A DNA stretch of 41,142 nucleotides from an uncultured Spartobacteria bacterium (GCA_903858595.1 CAIOJL010000240.1:1-41142), one strand, 5' to 3'. Shown: positions 30,595-40,941, counted from the first letter of the stretch. Made by a program: numbers and translations. The notes: generated by a model from the letters alone, not told the origin.

Positions 30595-30933
30595 CTATGG
30601 TTGGCCCTCCTTGGGAGCTTTGTTCGCAGAGTTTTGCAGGGTCGGAAGGACCAGTTCCAGTGCCCTGCCGATCGGAATATGGACGATTCCCTTGGCTTGA
30701 TCATTCCAGCCATAGGTGGTGAGGGCGTTCGAATCGGCGGCCTGAAGCTCCACGAGATTCTTCGTACGGACGGCAGCCCGGTCTGCATCTTCGGTTTCCG
30801 TGGCGGTGTTAGAGCGGTTGAGCCAGAGAGCTCCGAGCACAGCCGCGAGCAGTAGAATCAGAACTCCGATCCAGAGCAGAATGCCGGTCGATAACCGCGG
30901 GTTTTCAGAATTGGACGTATGATCGTGGCTCAT
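30595..30933 (-). CDS. Small single-TM hypothetical of the respiratory cluster
   Basis: ILLWIGVLILLLAAVLGALWLNR and YGWNDQAKGIVHIPIGRALELVLP; operon packing. Confidence 0.7.
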   Translation of the reverse strand: MSHDHTSNSENPRLSTGILLWIGVLILLLAAVLGALWLNRSNTATETEDADRAAVRTKNLVELQAADSNALTTYGWNDQAKGIVHIPIGRALELVLPTLQNSANKAPKEGQP

Positions 30934-32165
30934 CAGTCGATGTAGTTGACGGCCTCAGCTAGACGGGGATCCCGCGAGGGCCAGAGTGGTGAATCGCCGA
31001 GGCGCTTCAGGAAGAAGGCGCTCAGCGTGCAACCGATCGCAAGCAGCGAGACGACGTCCAGGACGGCAGGGTGGAAACCTTCCGGATGCAACACGGGCAG
31101 GATCATTGTATAAACGTCCAGCAGGTGCATGCAAAGAATCCAGCCGGCGACCAGACCTAGGAATCCGGAGCTGGCCTTGGGACCACGGAAGAGCAGTAGG
31201 ACAAAGGGAACCAGGAAGTGGCCGACCACTAGAATGATCCCCAGAACATTCCAGGACGTGGAGGAGCGCAGGACGTAGTAAACGCTCTCTTCGGGGATGT
31301 TCGCATACCAAATGAGCATGTACTGGACGAAGGCAATCCAGGACCAGAAAAGCGTAAAACCAAGCAGCAACTTACCAAAGGCAAAGTTATGCTGAGCAGT
31401 CAGCACTTTCTTAAGATAGCCGGCGGAGCGAAGTGCATTCGAGAGCAGTATGATGACGCAGAGTGCCGATAGGACTGATCCGGCGAAGATGTAGAGTCCC
31501 CAGATCGTTGAGTTCCACTTCCAGTTCAGACCCATGATCCAATCGATCGACCAGAAAGTGAGTGAGATGGCACCAACCGGCACCAGGAAGAAGGCGACCC
31601 TGCGATTGCGGATGGTGTGGATGGCATCGCCATCCTTGTCCTGAGCCAAGGAATTCCGACGAAGCAACAGTGCTCCAGCTCCGAAGAGCAGGAAGTAAAA
31701 GGCCGTGCGAACCCAGAAGAAATTCACATTCAGGAAGGCGGATTTTTCTGCCAGCTCATGGTTGGTGGAGGGTGACAAAGCCATCCAAGTCCAGAGATCC
31801 GAAGCCACAAAAAGAAGCGGCACCAGCAGCAGCGTGAGAAGCGGCAGCAGACAGGAGATATTCTCCAGTTGTCGTCGGATCCCGACGCTCCAGGCCGCAT
31901 CCACTGCATGATGAACGACGATCCAGAAGAGCGATCCGATCAGGATCGTGAAGAAGAAACACCCTGCAAACATCCACGAGAAAGCGAACTGGTGGGGATT
32001 AGCTAGCCCTAGGATCAGCGAGAGCAAAAGCCCGATCAGGGCAGTCACACAGAGCCCGACAAAACGTCCGCCGACATGCTTGTAGTCGAAGGTCTCGGCG
32101 GGCGGAAGGATTCCGGATGCCGATCGTGCTTGCTGTGCAGGGAATGATTTATGTTCAGCGATCAT
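30933..32165 (-). CDS. actF: Alternative complex III subunit ActF
   Basis: Multi-TM protein following actE; FSIDWIMGLNWKWNSTIWGLYIFAG, FWSWIAFVQYMLIWYANIPEE. Confidence 0.88.
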   Translation of the reverse strand: MIAEHKSFPAQQARSASGILPPAETFDYKHVGGRFVGLCVTALIGLLLSLILGLANPHQFAFSWMFAGCFFFTILIGSLFWIVVHHAVDAAWSVGIRRQLENISCLLPLLTLLLVPLLFVASDLWTWMALSPSTNHELAEKSAFLNVNFFWVRTAFYFLLFGAGALLLRRNSLAQDKDGDAIHTIRNRRVAFFLVPVGAISLTFWSIDWIMGLNWKWNSTIWGLYIFAGSVLSALCVIILLSNALRSAGYLKKVLTAQHNFAFGKLLLGFTLFWSWIAFVQYMLIWYANIPEESVYYVLRSSTSWNVLGIILVVGHFLVPFVLLLFRGPKASSGFLGLVAGWILCMHLLDVYTMILPVLHPEGFHPAVLDVVSLLAIGCTLSAFFLKRLGDSPLWPSRDPRLAEAVNYID

Positions 32166-32902
32166 GGCTTGGCGGCGCCGGTTGTGGCGGAAGCCGCGTT
32201 GGTGCCGGTGAGTGCGGCACGATTAGCCGTGGGCACGTCGTTGATCGTCGCATTCTGCGAACGCTGCAGCGCGCGCATGTAGGCAACGATGGCCCAGCGG
32301 TCTGGCACCTGGATCACCGAACCGTAGCCCATCATCGTATTCTTGCCGTTCACGATCGTGTTGTAGATCTCGCCATCACTCATATCGCGAATGCGCTGTT
32401 GCTGTAGGTTGGCGACGCCGACCAAACCATATTTTGTAGCGATACCATTGCCGGCTCCCGTGGCACCATGACAGACGGCACACTGAATCTGGTAACGCTC
32501 GCGTCCCCGTTCCAGAGTAGCCATGGTCGCGGAGAAGGGAATGCCATTGCCCCAGTTCGTTCCGATCTTGCCCGTGTCGGCATAGTCCTGCTTGCCGGAG
32601 AAAACAACAACGCTGTAGGGACTTCCCATGGTCGCGACTCCCTCAGAGGCCTGAGCACTGGACTCTGGAGCCGAGTACCCAACAGGAACAGTCCCGGCTA
32701 CATTCGCACGAGCGCCGCGTCCATCGTCATAGAAGTCGCTCGGGGCCTGCGCCTTGACTTTGTCCTGACGGACCATATCGGGGAAGATCTCGATCGGAGG
32801 ACGCTTGGTCTTGTGCGGCAGAAAGGAGTAGTCGCGCAATCCGGCAATGGAGACCACCAGGATGGTGATGAGGACAAGAAGGAAAAGGAAATAGCGTACC
32901 AT
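32162..32902 (-). CDS. actE: Alternative complex III monoheme cytochrome c ActE
   Basis: RYQIQCAVCHGATGAGNGIATKYG, MMGYGSVIQVPDRWAIVAYMRALQRSQNA. Confidence 0.9.
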   Translation of the reverse strand: MVRYFLFLLVLITILVVSIAGLRDYSFLPHKTKRPPIEIFPDMVRQDKVKAQAPSDFYDDGRGARANVAGTVPVGYSAPESSAQASEGVATMGSPYSVVVFSGKQDYADTGKIGTNWGNGIPFSATMATLERGRERYQIQCAVCHGATGAGNGIATKYGLVGVANLQQQRIRDMSDGEIYNTIVNGKNTMMGYGSVIQVPDRWAIVAYMRALQRSQNATINDVPTANRAALTGTNAASATTGAAKP

Positions 32903-32907
32903 GGCAA

Positions 32908-33510
32908 TTATTTCTCTTCTGAGGCCTCCTGATGGATGGCGGTGATGTCACCGGCACCGAGTTCATGGAGTAGCTCGGTCAGGGCCGAGGTTGAGAATTT
33001 CCGGTCGCGGGCTTCTATGGCAATGAAGAAACCGCGCGAAGCATCCTTGGCAAAGAGATCCCAGGCAAACATCGGATTATTCCATCGGGGCATCCCCCCC
33101 AGCAGGATCATCCCTGTAACGGCCGTGATCGCGCCGATCATGAGGGTCAGGGCCACCACGATAGGAACGTACTGGGGCAGCGCCAGAAGATTGAGAGGCT
33201 TCCCATCAACCACCAGCGGATAGATGATGCAGCTGGGGATCAGTTGCATTGAGAGAGCAATCAGGACTGCGGAAACACCCCCACCCAGGACGAGTAAGCT
33301 CAGGATTGATTTGGGGAGCTTCATCGCCTCGGCAAGTCCGTGAATAGGGTAGGGAGTCAAGCACTCGTAGAGTGAAACTCCCTCGTCGCGGAGGCGATCG
33401 ACGGCATGGACAAGGGCCTCAGGCGTCTCGAATCGGGCTCCAAGAGCATAGAGCGGCTCCTCTTTGGAACCAGCAATCGGCAGGTGATGACCTTGAAAAT
33501 GATTGCTCAT
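32908..33510 (-). CDS. actD: Alternative complex III subunit ActD (DUF3341)
   Basis: YALGARFETPEALVHAVDRLRDEGVSLYECLTPYPIHGLAEAM. Confidence 0.9.
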   Translation of the reverse strand: MSNHFQGHHLPIAGSKEEPLYALGARFETPEALVHAVDRLRDEGVSLYECLTPYPIHGLAEAMKLPKSILSLLVLGGGVSAVLIALSMQLIPSCIIYPLVVDGKPLNLLALPQYVPIVVALTLMIGAITAVTGMILLGGMPRWNNPMFAWDLFAKDASRGFFIAIEARDRKFSTSALTELLHELGAGDITAIHQEASEEK

Positions 33511-33511
33511 C

Positions 33512-34957
33512 TCAGTGTGTTTCCTCCGTGGAATTATTGGAATGACCCGCGCCAGCATGAGGCTGGGTGCCTGGCAGGACAGCTTTCAACTCGTTCATGC
33601 TCATGATTGGCACAAACCGGATGAAGAGCAGGAAGAGGGTGAAGAAAATGCCAAGTGTTCCGGTAGCCGTCAGGATATCGACGATTGTCGGGTGGAAGTT
33701 CCCCCAGGAAGAAGGAAGGAAATCGTGCGTGAGCGTCGAGGTAACAATCATGAAACGCTCGAACCACATGCCGACATTGCAGAGGATCGCGAGAATGAAG
33801 ACCAGCGGAAGGCAGCGGCGGACCGCCTTGAACCAGAAGAGTTGCGGCACCGTCAGGTTGATCGAGAGGCAGGTGATGGCGTACCAGCTGCAGCTGCCGG
33901 TGAAGCGCTCCCAGAAAGCCCCGCGCTCGAAAGGATTCGCGCTATACCAGGCATTGAAGAGCTCGAACACATAGACATAAGCCACGCAGGAACCCATCAT
34001 CAGGAGGAGTTTGCAGACCTTGTCGAGTTGGGACGGGGTAATCAGATCCCTGAGCTGAGGATAGATCAAGCGCAACGGAAGCAGCAGCGTCAGGATCGCC
34101 GCACTGCCGCTGTAAACCGCGCCGACCATGAAGTAGAAGGGGAAGATCGTGGCATGCCATCCAGGAATCACCGAGGTAGCGCAATCGCTGGCCACAATCG
34201 TAGTGACGGTCACCACCAACACAGAGGTAAGCCCGGCTAGCAGGACATACATCATCTCGTAATGGCGCCATTGACGCGCCGTACCAAGCCATCCTAGGGA
34301 GACGATACCGTAGGCGAACTTGCGAACTTTTGTCGTGGCGCGGTCTCGAAGGACGGCCAGATCGGGAATCATGCCGGCGAACCAGAAGAGCGAGGAGACA
34401 GTCAGGTAACTCGTCACTGCGAAGACATCCCAGAGAAGAGGGCTCAAGAAATTCGGCCACATGCCATAGCTGTTCGGCACAGGGAAGAGGAACCAGACAA
34501 ACCAGACGCGGCCGATATGGATCGCGGGATAGACGCCGGCACAGACAATCGCAAAGACCGTCATTGCTTCGGCCGCTCGGGAGATCGAAAGACTCCACTT
34601 CTGACGTGTCAGAAAGAGCAGGGCCGAGATGAGGGACCCGGCATGCGCCATAGAAACCCAGAAGATGAAATTGGTGATATCCCAAGCCCAGAAGCAAGGG
34701 CTGTTTGATCCCCAGACACCCACACCGGTGCAGATCATGTAAAGGATGCAGGCTCCGCCAATCGCAGCGAAGGTGCCCGTGAAGGCGATCGCTGCATACC
34801 ACCAGAGCGGGGTTTTCCCTTCAACAATTGAACAGACCGCGTCGGTCACCCAGAGGGGGCCGCGGTTGTTGAGCACCTGCGGCGGACGCTCCAAGACATG
34901 AAGATCAGGCGTCTCAGTCTCGGCGGCAGTGATGATCGAAGGAGTTGACATGGACAT
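33512..34957 (-). CDS. actC: Alternative complex III subunit ActC (NrfD/PsrC-like)
   Basis: NNRGPLWVTDAVCSIVEGKTPLWWY, FWVSMAHAGSLISALLFLTRQKW. Confidence 0.92.
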   Translation of the reverse strand: MSMSTPSIITAAETETPDLHVLERPPQVLNNRGPLWVTDAVCSIVEGKTPLWWYAAIAFTGTFAAIGGACILYMICTGVGVWGSNSPCFWAWDITNFIFWVSMAHAGSLISALLFLTRQKWSLSISRAAEAMTVFAIVCAGVYPAIHIGRVWFVWFLFPVPNSYGMWPNFLSPLLWDVFAVTSYLTVSSLFWFAGMIPDLAVLRDRATTKVRKFAYGIVSLGWLGTARQWRHYEMMYVLLAGLTSVLVVTVTTIVASDCATSVIPGWHATIFPFYFMVGAVYSGSAAILTLLLPLRLIYPQLRDLITPSQLDKVCKLLLMMGSCVAYVYVFELFNAWYSANPFERGAFWERFTGSCSWYAITCLSINLTVPQLFWFKAVRRCLPLVFILAILCNVGMWFERFMIVTSTLTHDFLPSSWGNFHPTIVDILTATGTLGIFFTLFLLFIRFVPIMSMNELKAVLPGTQPHAGAGHSNNSTEETH

Positions 34958-34965
34958 GCTCGCTC

Positions 34966-37900
34966 TTAGGAATGGTCTGCCTGTTCAGCGCCACGATTCG
35001 CGGCGCCGACGAGATCGGCTCCCGGCATCGCAGGGTTGGGATTGCGGATCCTTGCCATGTAGGTCACGCGGGGACGCGTGTTCAGATAGGCAAGTGAGGA
35101 ATAGGTGCGTGGGTCGGCCTTGGCCTGTGAGACGGCGCTCTTGGGATCGTTGATGTTGCCAAAGACGATCGACTCGGATGGGCAGGCCTGCTGGCAGGCG
35201 CTCTTGAAGACTGGGAGAGGGGTCTTGGTGACATCACTGGCACCGGCCTTGACTGAGCGGGCGATCTTCGCCTCCTCGATGCGCTGGATGCAGAAGGTGC
35301 ACTTCTCCATGACACCGCGCATACGGACAGTCACGTTAGGGTTCTTCGACATCTTGAGGCTGTCGGCCATTCCCTTCGGTGCAAGCGGTCCGTAGTAGAG
35401 CTCATCCAGCGGACGCTCGTTGTAGTCGAACCAGTTGAAGCGGCGGACCTTCCAGGGGCAGTTGTTCGCGCAGTAGCGGGTACCGATGCAGCGATTGTAG
35501 GCCATCAAGTTCAGACCCTCCTCGCTGTGGACGGTTGCGTTCGCTGGGCAGACCGCCTCGCAGGGTGCGCTCTCGCACTGCTGACACATGATGGCCATCG
35601 GGATCATCTCGAGGCTTTCCTCCTTATGATCCGCGCTCGCGAACCAGCGGTCGATGCGGATCCAGGCCATATCACGGCCGCGGCGGACCTGATCCTTGCC
35701 GACGACCGGAATGTTGTTCTCAGCCTGGCAGGCAACGATGCAGGCATTGCAACCGATGCAGGAGTTGAGATCGACCGAGAGCCCCCACTGGAGATCGGAG
35801 GTAAGGGGGGGATTCGGGTAGATGGAGATCGGCTCCGGCAGCTCGCCATCCATTTCTCGGGCGAATTCGGGCTGCTTCTGGAGGGTAGCAAGAGTTCCCG
35901 TACGGGCGAGGTTGCGCCCTTCCATGTTCTGGTGCTCCTGGGTGCGGGCAAAGACGTAGGAATCCTTGGGCAGAGCCTGCACCTTGACGCCCAATCGGAA
36001 GCAAAGGCTTGAGGAATGACGCAGTGGGTAAGCGTCAAATCCAACGTTCTCCATCACATGGGAGACGCCCTTGCGGCCGTAGCCGAGGGCGATGCTCAGC
36101 GACTTGTCGACATGGCCGGGAGCAACGATCGCCGCGGCCTCGATCGAGCGGACGCCTGCAGTTATCTTCAGCCAATCACCATCTTTGATGCCGAGCATGC
36201 GGGCGTCGGCCGAGCTGACAAGAGCTGCATTATCCCAGACTAGCTTAGTGACATAGTCAGGGGTTTCCTGAAGCCAGGAATTATTCGCGTAGCGCCCATC
36301 ATCGACGCTGGAACTGCGTAGGAAGACCACTTCGAAATCTTTGGAATCCAACTTCGGAGCCGACTGAACCGCAGCAAGCGCGGCGGAGGCACTAAAGGAA
36401 GGGTTGGAGACCGGCCATGCGGTTCTGGCCGCAAACCCGTTTCTCAGGAACTCATTCCAAGATGCATCGGAGCCATCCTTGGTCACTGATGAAAAGGTGG
36501 TTCGGACTACGGAAGGCCCGTCGACTTTCTCTCCGGCCAAGGCGGCAAGGATCTCGAGGGACGAAATGCCATTCCAGAGCGGCAGGATCATCGGTTGGAC
36601 GGAGCAGATTGTTCCGTCGATCGATCGGGCATCGCCCCAGCGCTCCAGATAGTGGGCGGCAGGCACCTGCCAATGGGTCACCTTGCTGGTCTCATCAACA
36701 AACTGGGAGAGATGCAAGGTCTCGGCAACTCTGGACAGCAGGTTCGGAAAATTCAATTCAGCAGGGGCGGTGAGCACTGGGTTGCCCTCTAGGATGAGCA
36801 GGGTCTTGACCGAACCTGAACCCATGGCCTTTGCGAGATCGGCAAGCGTTGCGGCAGGCTTCACTCCGGTCTGGACCACATTGATAGTCGAACCAAGATT
36901 GCCGAGCGTGTTGTTGATGCCTAGGGCCATCGCCTGCACCGCGACGGACTGACCGGCTCCCAGTATCACAACTCCCTTACCCTTGGCTGAGATGAGGTCA
37001 TCAGCCACGCCGTTTACCCATGCAGGGTCAAAAGAGACACCCGACGCGGGATATGCCGCCGCCAGCGAGGAGAGGGATGTGTTGCCCGACTTCGTGGCGA
37101 TGACCTTGGCTAACGCAGCAGTGAAGTCACCGATTTCACTGGCTCGCACACGGAGGCGATGGTCGGCCATTCCGCCTGTGAGCGAGAAGTGATTCTCGAC
37201 CACATAAAGACGATTCATGGTTCTCCCATTGGAACCATTAGGATTGCGCCGCTTTGCAAAGCCCTTCGCGAATCCAAGTCCGCTCTCGGAGGGATTCAGG
37301 AAATCACTGCCTAGTGAGAGGATCACGTCGGCCTTCTTGAAATCATAAACAGGCCGAGCGCCCGTACCTAGCAGAGAGTCGAAGGCGGCTTCATCCGACT
37401 GGATCGCCTCATCCTGCACCCATAGAAGCTTGGGGAACTGGGAGGTGAGTTCCGTCCGGAGGCGCTCGACGGTCGGAGAGTTCTCCTTACCGACCACGAT
37501 CGCAAGCCCGTCACCGCCATTGGTTCCCGCAGCAGCGCGGATCTTGGAGATTAAAGAGTTCAGGTCGGAGCGGGAGGCCTTGGCGGAGTCACGGGTGATC
37601 TCCTTGGATCTGTAAGGGTCGTAGAGGCCCAAGATAGAGGCCTGGGCAAAGACGTCGGTCGAGCCGTTGCTGACGGGATGAAGCGGGTTGCCCTCGATCT
37701 TGGTGGGGCGACCATCCGAGGTCGTGACAGTAAGCGGTACGGCTCCCGCCGGGGTAGGCATGGAGCTGGCGTAGTAGAGGAACTTGCCGGGGATCGTCCA
37801 CTCGGCGCTCTTCGCGAAGGGAACGAGATGAGCCTCGGGACGGCGGCAACCAGTGAGCCCGACGCCGGTCAGCGCGGTAGCTGCTCCCATCAGACGGACA

Positions 37901-38067
37901 AAGTCGCGGCGGGAGAGATTGTTATCCTCACCATCGGATCCCGCGGCACCGGGAGTGAACTCGCGGGCGAGATCTTCGGCAAAGGCAGGCGAGTTCTCGC
38001 GCTCTCCCTGACTTCTCCAGAGGGCTGGCTTCAGATCACGCGTGGGATGTTGGAAAATCTTTTTCAT
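34966..38067 (-). CDS. actB: Alternative complex III subunit ActB (molybdopterin-like plus Fe-S domains)
   Basis: Tat-like SRRDFVRLMGAATALTG; CIGCNACIVACQAENNIP, CQQCESAPCEAVCP, CTFCIQRIEEAK clusters; start at MKKIFQHP assumed. Confidence 0.92.
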   Translation of the reverse strand: MKKIFQHPTRDLKPALWRSQGERENSPAFAEDLAREFTPGAAGSDGEDNNLSRRDFVRLMGAATALTGVGLTGCRRPEAHLVPFAKSAEWTIPGKFLYYASSMPTPAGAVPLTVTTSDGRPTKIEGNPLHPVSNGSTDVFAQASILGLYDPYRSKEITRDSAKASRSDLNSLISKIRAAAGTNGGDGLAIVVGKENSPTVERLRTELTSQFPKLLWVQDEAIQSDEAAFDSLLGTGARPVYDFKKADVILSLGSDFLNPSESGLGFAKGFAKRRNPNGSNGRTMNRLYVVENHFSLTGGMADHRLRVRASEIGDFTAALAKVIATKSGNTSLSSLAAAYPASGVSFDPAWVNGVADDLISAKGKGVVILGAGQSVAVQAMALGINNTLGNLGSTINVVQTGVKPAATLADLAKAMGSGSVKTLLILEGNPVLTAPAELNFPNLLSRVAETLHLSQFVDETSKVTHWQVPAAHYLERWGDARSIDGTICSVQPMILPLWNGISSLEILAALAGEKVDGPSVVRTTFSSVTKDGSDASWNEFLRNGFAARTAWPVSNPSFSASAALAAVQSAPKLDSKDFEVVFLRSSSVDDGRYANNSWLQETPDYVTKLVWDNAALVSSADARMLGIKDGDWLKITAGVRSIEAAAIVAPGHVDKSLSIALGYGRKGVSHVMENVGFDAYPLRHSSSLCFRLGVKVQALPKDSYVFARTQEHQNMEGRNLARTGTLATLQKQPEFAREMDGELPEPISIYPNPPLTSDLQWGLSVDLNSCIGCNACIVACQAENNIPVVGKDQVRRGRDMAWIRIDRWFASADHKEESLEMIPMAIMCQQCESAPCEAVCPANATVHSEEGLNLMAYNRCIGTRYCANNCPWKVRRFNWFDYNERPLDELYYGPLAPKGMADSLKMSKNPNVTVRMRGVMEKCTFCIQRIEEAKIARSVKAGASDVTKTPLPVFKSACQQACPSESIVFGNINDPKSAVSQAKADPRTYSSLAYLNTRPRVTYMARIRNPNPAMPGADLVGAANRGAEQADHS

Positions 38068-38723
38068 CGGTGGCAGCCTCCGCAGTTGACGGGTGGATTG
38101 ACCTTCCACTCCTCTTTGAACTTTGTTCCCAGCTCACGCTGCGCCTCGGGCGAGGCGGGATGCCAGTTCATGTTAAAGATCTCTGAGGGCGGGCGAAGGA
38201 AATTCTCAGGGGCGCGATGGCAGTCCAGGCACCACTTCATGCTGAGTGACTCGGCCTCGTAGACAACGCTCATCTCGTTTACTGCACCATGACAGCTGTA
38301 GCAGCTGACCCCACGGTTCACGTGGACCGCATGGTTGAAGTAAGCGTAATCGGGCAGGCGGTGGATCTGCACCCACGGGATTGGCTGGCCTGTCTCCCAG
38401 CTGTCGCGCACAGCGGCCAGACGGGGACTGTTCGGCAGGATCTTGCCCTGGCCGTGGCAGTTGATGCAGGTCTGGGTGGCAGGAAGGTTCGAGTGACCGG
38501 CTACCTCTACGAAGCTATGGCAATAGCGACAGTCCATCCCGAGCTGCTTCACGTGCAGGGCGTGGGAGAAGGGCACTGGTTGGTCGGGCTGATAGCCGAC
38601 GCGGGTGTACTTCGGCGTGAAATAGTACCAGATCCCGAGAGTGATGGGTCCGCCGATCACCAAGCCGCAGACAAGCAGCTGGAGCGGAAGCCAATTGGCC
38701 CATCTGGGAAAGAAATTCGACAT
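38064..38723 (-). CDS. actA: Alternative complex III pentaheme cytochrome c ActA
   Basis: Five CxxCH motifs: CRYCH, CINCH, CYSCH, CLDCH, CGGCH; start at MSNFFPRW. Confidence 0.92.
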   Translation of the reverse strand: MSNFFPRWANWLPLQLLVCGLVIGGPITLGIWYYFTPKYTRVGYQPDQPVPFSHALHVKQLGMDCRYCHSFVEVAGHSNLPATQTCINCHGQGKILPNSPRLAAVRDSWETGQPIPWVQIHRLPDYAYFNHAVHVNRGVSCYSCHGAVNEMSVVYEAESLSMKWCLDCHRAPENFLRPPSEIFNMNWHPASPEAQRELGTKFKEEWKVNPPVNCGGCHR

Positions 38724-38878
38724 TCGGGTGTTAGAGAAACGCCCGGATGGAGGAATTCTCAGGCCTGAACAGAGTAGAAAGTCAGCGGCCGAAGGCAAGA
38801 AATTTGCCGCAAAAAATCAAGAACCGCCGAATGCTCTCGCGCAGCCGTAACGGATGCGCAGCAACGGCAGGGCAAGCA

Positions 38879-38902
38879 ACCGCAGAGAACGCAGAGAGAA
38901 GC
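38879..38902. repeat. Half-copy of the CGCAGAG-type dispersed element (family A)
   Basis: accgcagagaacgcagagagaagc. Confidence 0.4.
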
Positions 38903-38983
38903 AGTATGAGAATTCTTTTCTTTCATGAATTCCATATTTTCACCTCTTCACTACGATCATCATTCATTAACCCGTGCCCCACG

Positions 38984-39442
38984 ATGAGAAAGCCATTCCT
39001 TATACTCCTTTCCCTATTCCTCGCAGCATCCGTCCTGCAGGCCGCGCCTAAGCCTCAGCTCGACCTTCCCAAGGCAACACTCACCTTAGGGACTAACTCC
39101 CTGAAAGCCCAGATCGCGGCCGATGATGCCTCACGGGAACTTGGCCTGATGTCGCGGACGAATCTTGGGGCCGACGAATCGATGGTCTTCGTCTTCCCGT
39201 CGCCGCGCCAGGTCACTTTCTGGATGAAGGATACCCCGCTCCCACTCTCCATCGCCTACGTGGGTCGCTCGGGCATGATCTTCGAAATCCATGACATGAA
39301 GCCCTTCGATGAAACCCCCATCCCCAGCGCCTCCAGCGCCGTCATCTATGCGATCGAAACGCCCTTGGGTTGGTTTTCCAAACACCATGTTATGGCAGGC
39401 AGCACGGTGGAAGGGCTGCCATCCGCTTCCTCCGCCAAGTAA
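38984..39442 (+). CDS. DUF192 family protein
   Basis: Signal peptide; ASRELGLMSRTNLGADESMVFVFPSPRQVTFWMKDTPLPLSIAYV. Confidence 0.9.
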   Translation: MRKPFLILLSLFLAASVLQAAPKPQLDLPKATLTLGTNSLKAQIAADDASRELGLMSRTNLGADESMVFVFPSPRQVTFWMKDTPLPLSIAYVGRSGMIFEIHDMKPFDETPIPSASSAVIYAIETPLGWFSKHHVMAGSTVEGLPSASSAK

Positions 39443-39474
39443 GGAAAAATTGGCGAAATTCTTAGCAGATCCCG

Positions 39475-40941
39475 CTAGTAGGCGTTTTTTAGAGGGAAAA
39501 AAACCTGTTTGACCGTGCGCAGAATGATCAGCAAGTCCTGATAGATGTTCCATTTCACGATATATTCCACGTCGCATTCCACGCGTTTTAAGATCTCGTG
39601 GTCGCTGAAGGCCTCGCCGCGGAATCCCCTGACCTGAGCCAGACCCGTGATGCCTGGCTTTACCGCGGTTCTCGCGTGGTAATTCTTTAGGACCCTGGCC
39701 CAGCGCTCATCGTGCTCGAGCATGTGCGGTCTCGGCCCAACCACGCTCATCTGACCCATGAAAACGTTAATGAATTGGGGAAACTCGTCAATCGAGCTTC
39801 TCCTGAAGAAGCCGCCCCCTTGGTAAATCCGGGGGTCGCCTTTGGTCGCCTGCATTGCCTGATCATGTTGATGAACGTGCATGGTGCGGAACTTCAATAC
39901 CTCGAAGGACTGCTTGTTCCTGCCGCATCGCTGCTGCCGGTAAAGAAGAGGGCCCGGCGAGACGATGCATTGGACTAGGAAGACGAACAGGGTTAAAGGT
40001 GGCAAAATGAACAGGATGACCAGCGAGGAAATCATGATGTCGGTTAACCGTTTGATGATCCGACTGAGCGGATTCTGGAGGGGCTCCACGCGGAAGAGAA
40101 GCATGTTGACGCCGTCCACAATGATCGTCTTGGAGGGCCTGCCGAACTCTAAGAGCAAGTCCTCCACCAGTGCATATCTGGCCCCGAACTTCTCGCAGCA
40201 ATCGATGCAGTAATTGAAAATATTGGCCTGCGGGGGGCGCTCCATCATGATGAGCGAGGTGGCGCGCGTCGATTTCAGGGCATTGTTGATATCCTCAGGG
40301 GTTCCCAAATGGGGAATATCGAGGATTTTGGGGATCTTCGGGTTATTCGTCAGGATACCAATAATGTCCACTCCATAGCTTTTCTGGCGATTCAGCCATT
40401 GGTGCAGCTTGTGCATCTGCAGATCCTTCTGTTCGTCAGTCAGATGCTTCTTTGACATTCCGTTCCAAGTGATCAGCAGGCACTTTTCCCGGGATCTGTC
40501 CGAGAAGAACAGCCTCATGATGACCTTGGGGAAAAATGCGTTCACCAAACCTATCGAAATGAAGATGACAGGAATGAAGGAGACCACGAAAATACGCGAC
40601 AGCACTTGGCTCTCATTGAGGCCCCTTCCCTTGGTGCCGACCAGGAACAAGATGATTCCCAAGGTGGCTGCTGTGCCTTGACGCAGGCTGAGCGTGATGC
40701 GGTTTGAGGGGCTTCCCATGAAGTTCGTGGCCTCGGCATCCCTGTTCAACATACTGTAGAAGGTCAAGGCGAGTACCATGGCCCATTCAAGGTCCAAAAT
40801 CCCCCAGGGATACCAGGCTCCCGAATATCGGTCGCCGCAATGTCTCCAAGTCAAAAACCATCCATACAAGGAGATCAGGAGACCCAGGCATTGAACAATG
40901 GTCAGCAGCGAGTAAACGCCTTCTTTTCTTTCTGTAATCAT
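39475..40941 (-). CDS. Undecaprenyl-phosphate sugar phosphotransferase (exopolysaccharide, WcaJ/WbaP-like)
   Basis: N-terminal TMs; KRLTDIMISSLVILFILPPLTLFV, FEVLKFRTMHV, RRSSIDEFPQFINVFMGQMSVVGPRPHM, PGITGLAQVRGFRGE. Confidence 0.92.
   Translation of the reverse strand: MITERKEGVYSLLTIVQCLGLLISLYGWFLTWRHCGDRYSGAWYPWGILDLEWAMVLALTFYSMLNRDAEATNFMGSPSNRITLSLRQGTAATLGIILFLVGTKGRGLNESQVLSRIFVVSFIPVIFISIGLVNAFFPKVIMRLFFSDRSREKCLLITWNGMSKKHLTDEQKDLQMHKLHQWLNRQKSYGVDIIGILTNNPKIPKILDIPHLGTPEDINNALKSTRATSLIMMERPPQANIFNYCIDCCEKFGARYALVEDLLLEFGRPSKTIIVDGVNMLLFRVEPLQNPLSRIIKRLTDIMISSLVILFILPPLTLFVFLVQCIVSPGPLLYRQQRCGRNKQSFEVLKFRTMHVHQHDQAMQATKGDPRIYQGGGFFRRSSIDEFPQFINVFMGQMSVVGPRPHMLEHDERWARVLKNYHARTAVKPGITGLAQVRGFRGEAFSDHEILKRVECDVEYIVKWNIYQDLLIILRTVKQVFFPLKNAY

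Noticed and set aside
33503-34240. 245-aa plus-strand ORF opposite actC
   Set aside because: Charge-rich antisense shadow frame of the NrfD-like ActC.
33942-34802. 286-aa minus-strand ORF overlapping actC out of frame
   Set aside because: Alternative frame of actC; lacks any recognisable domain, while actC is continuous.
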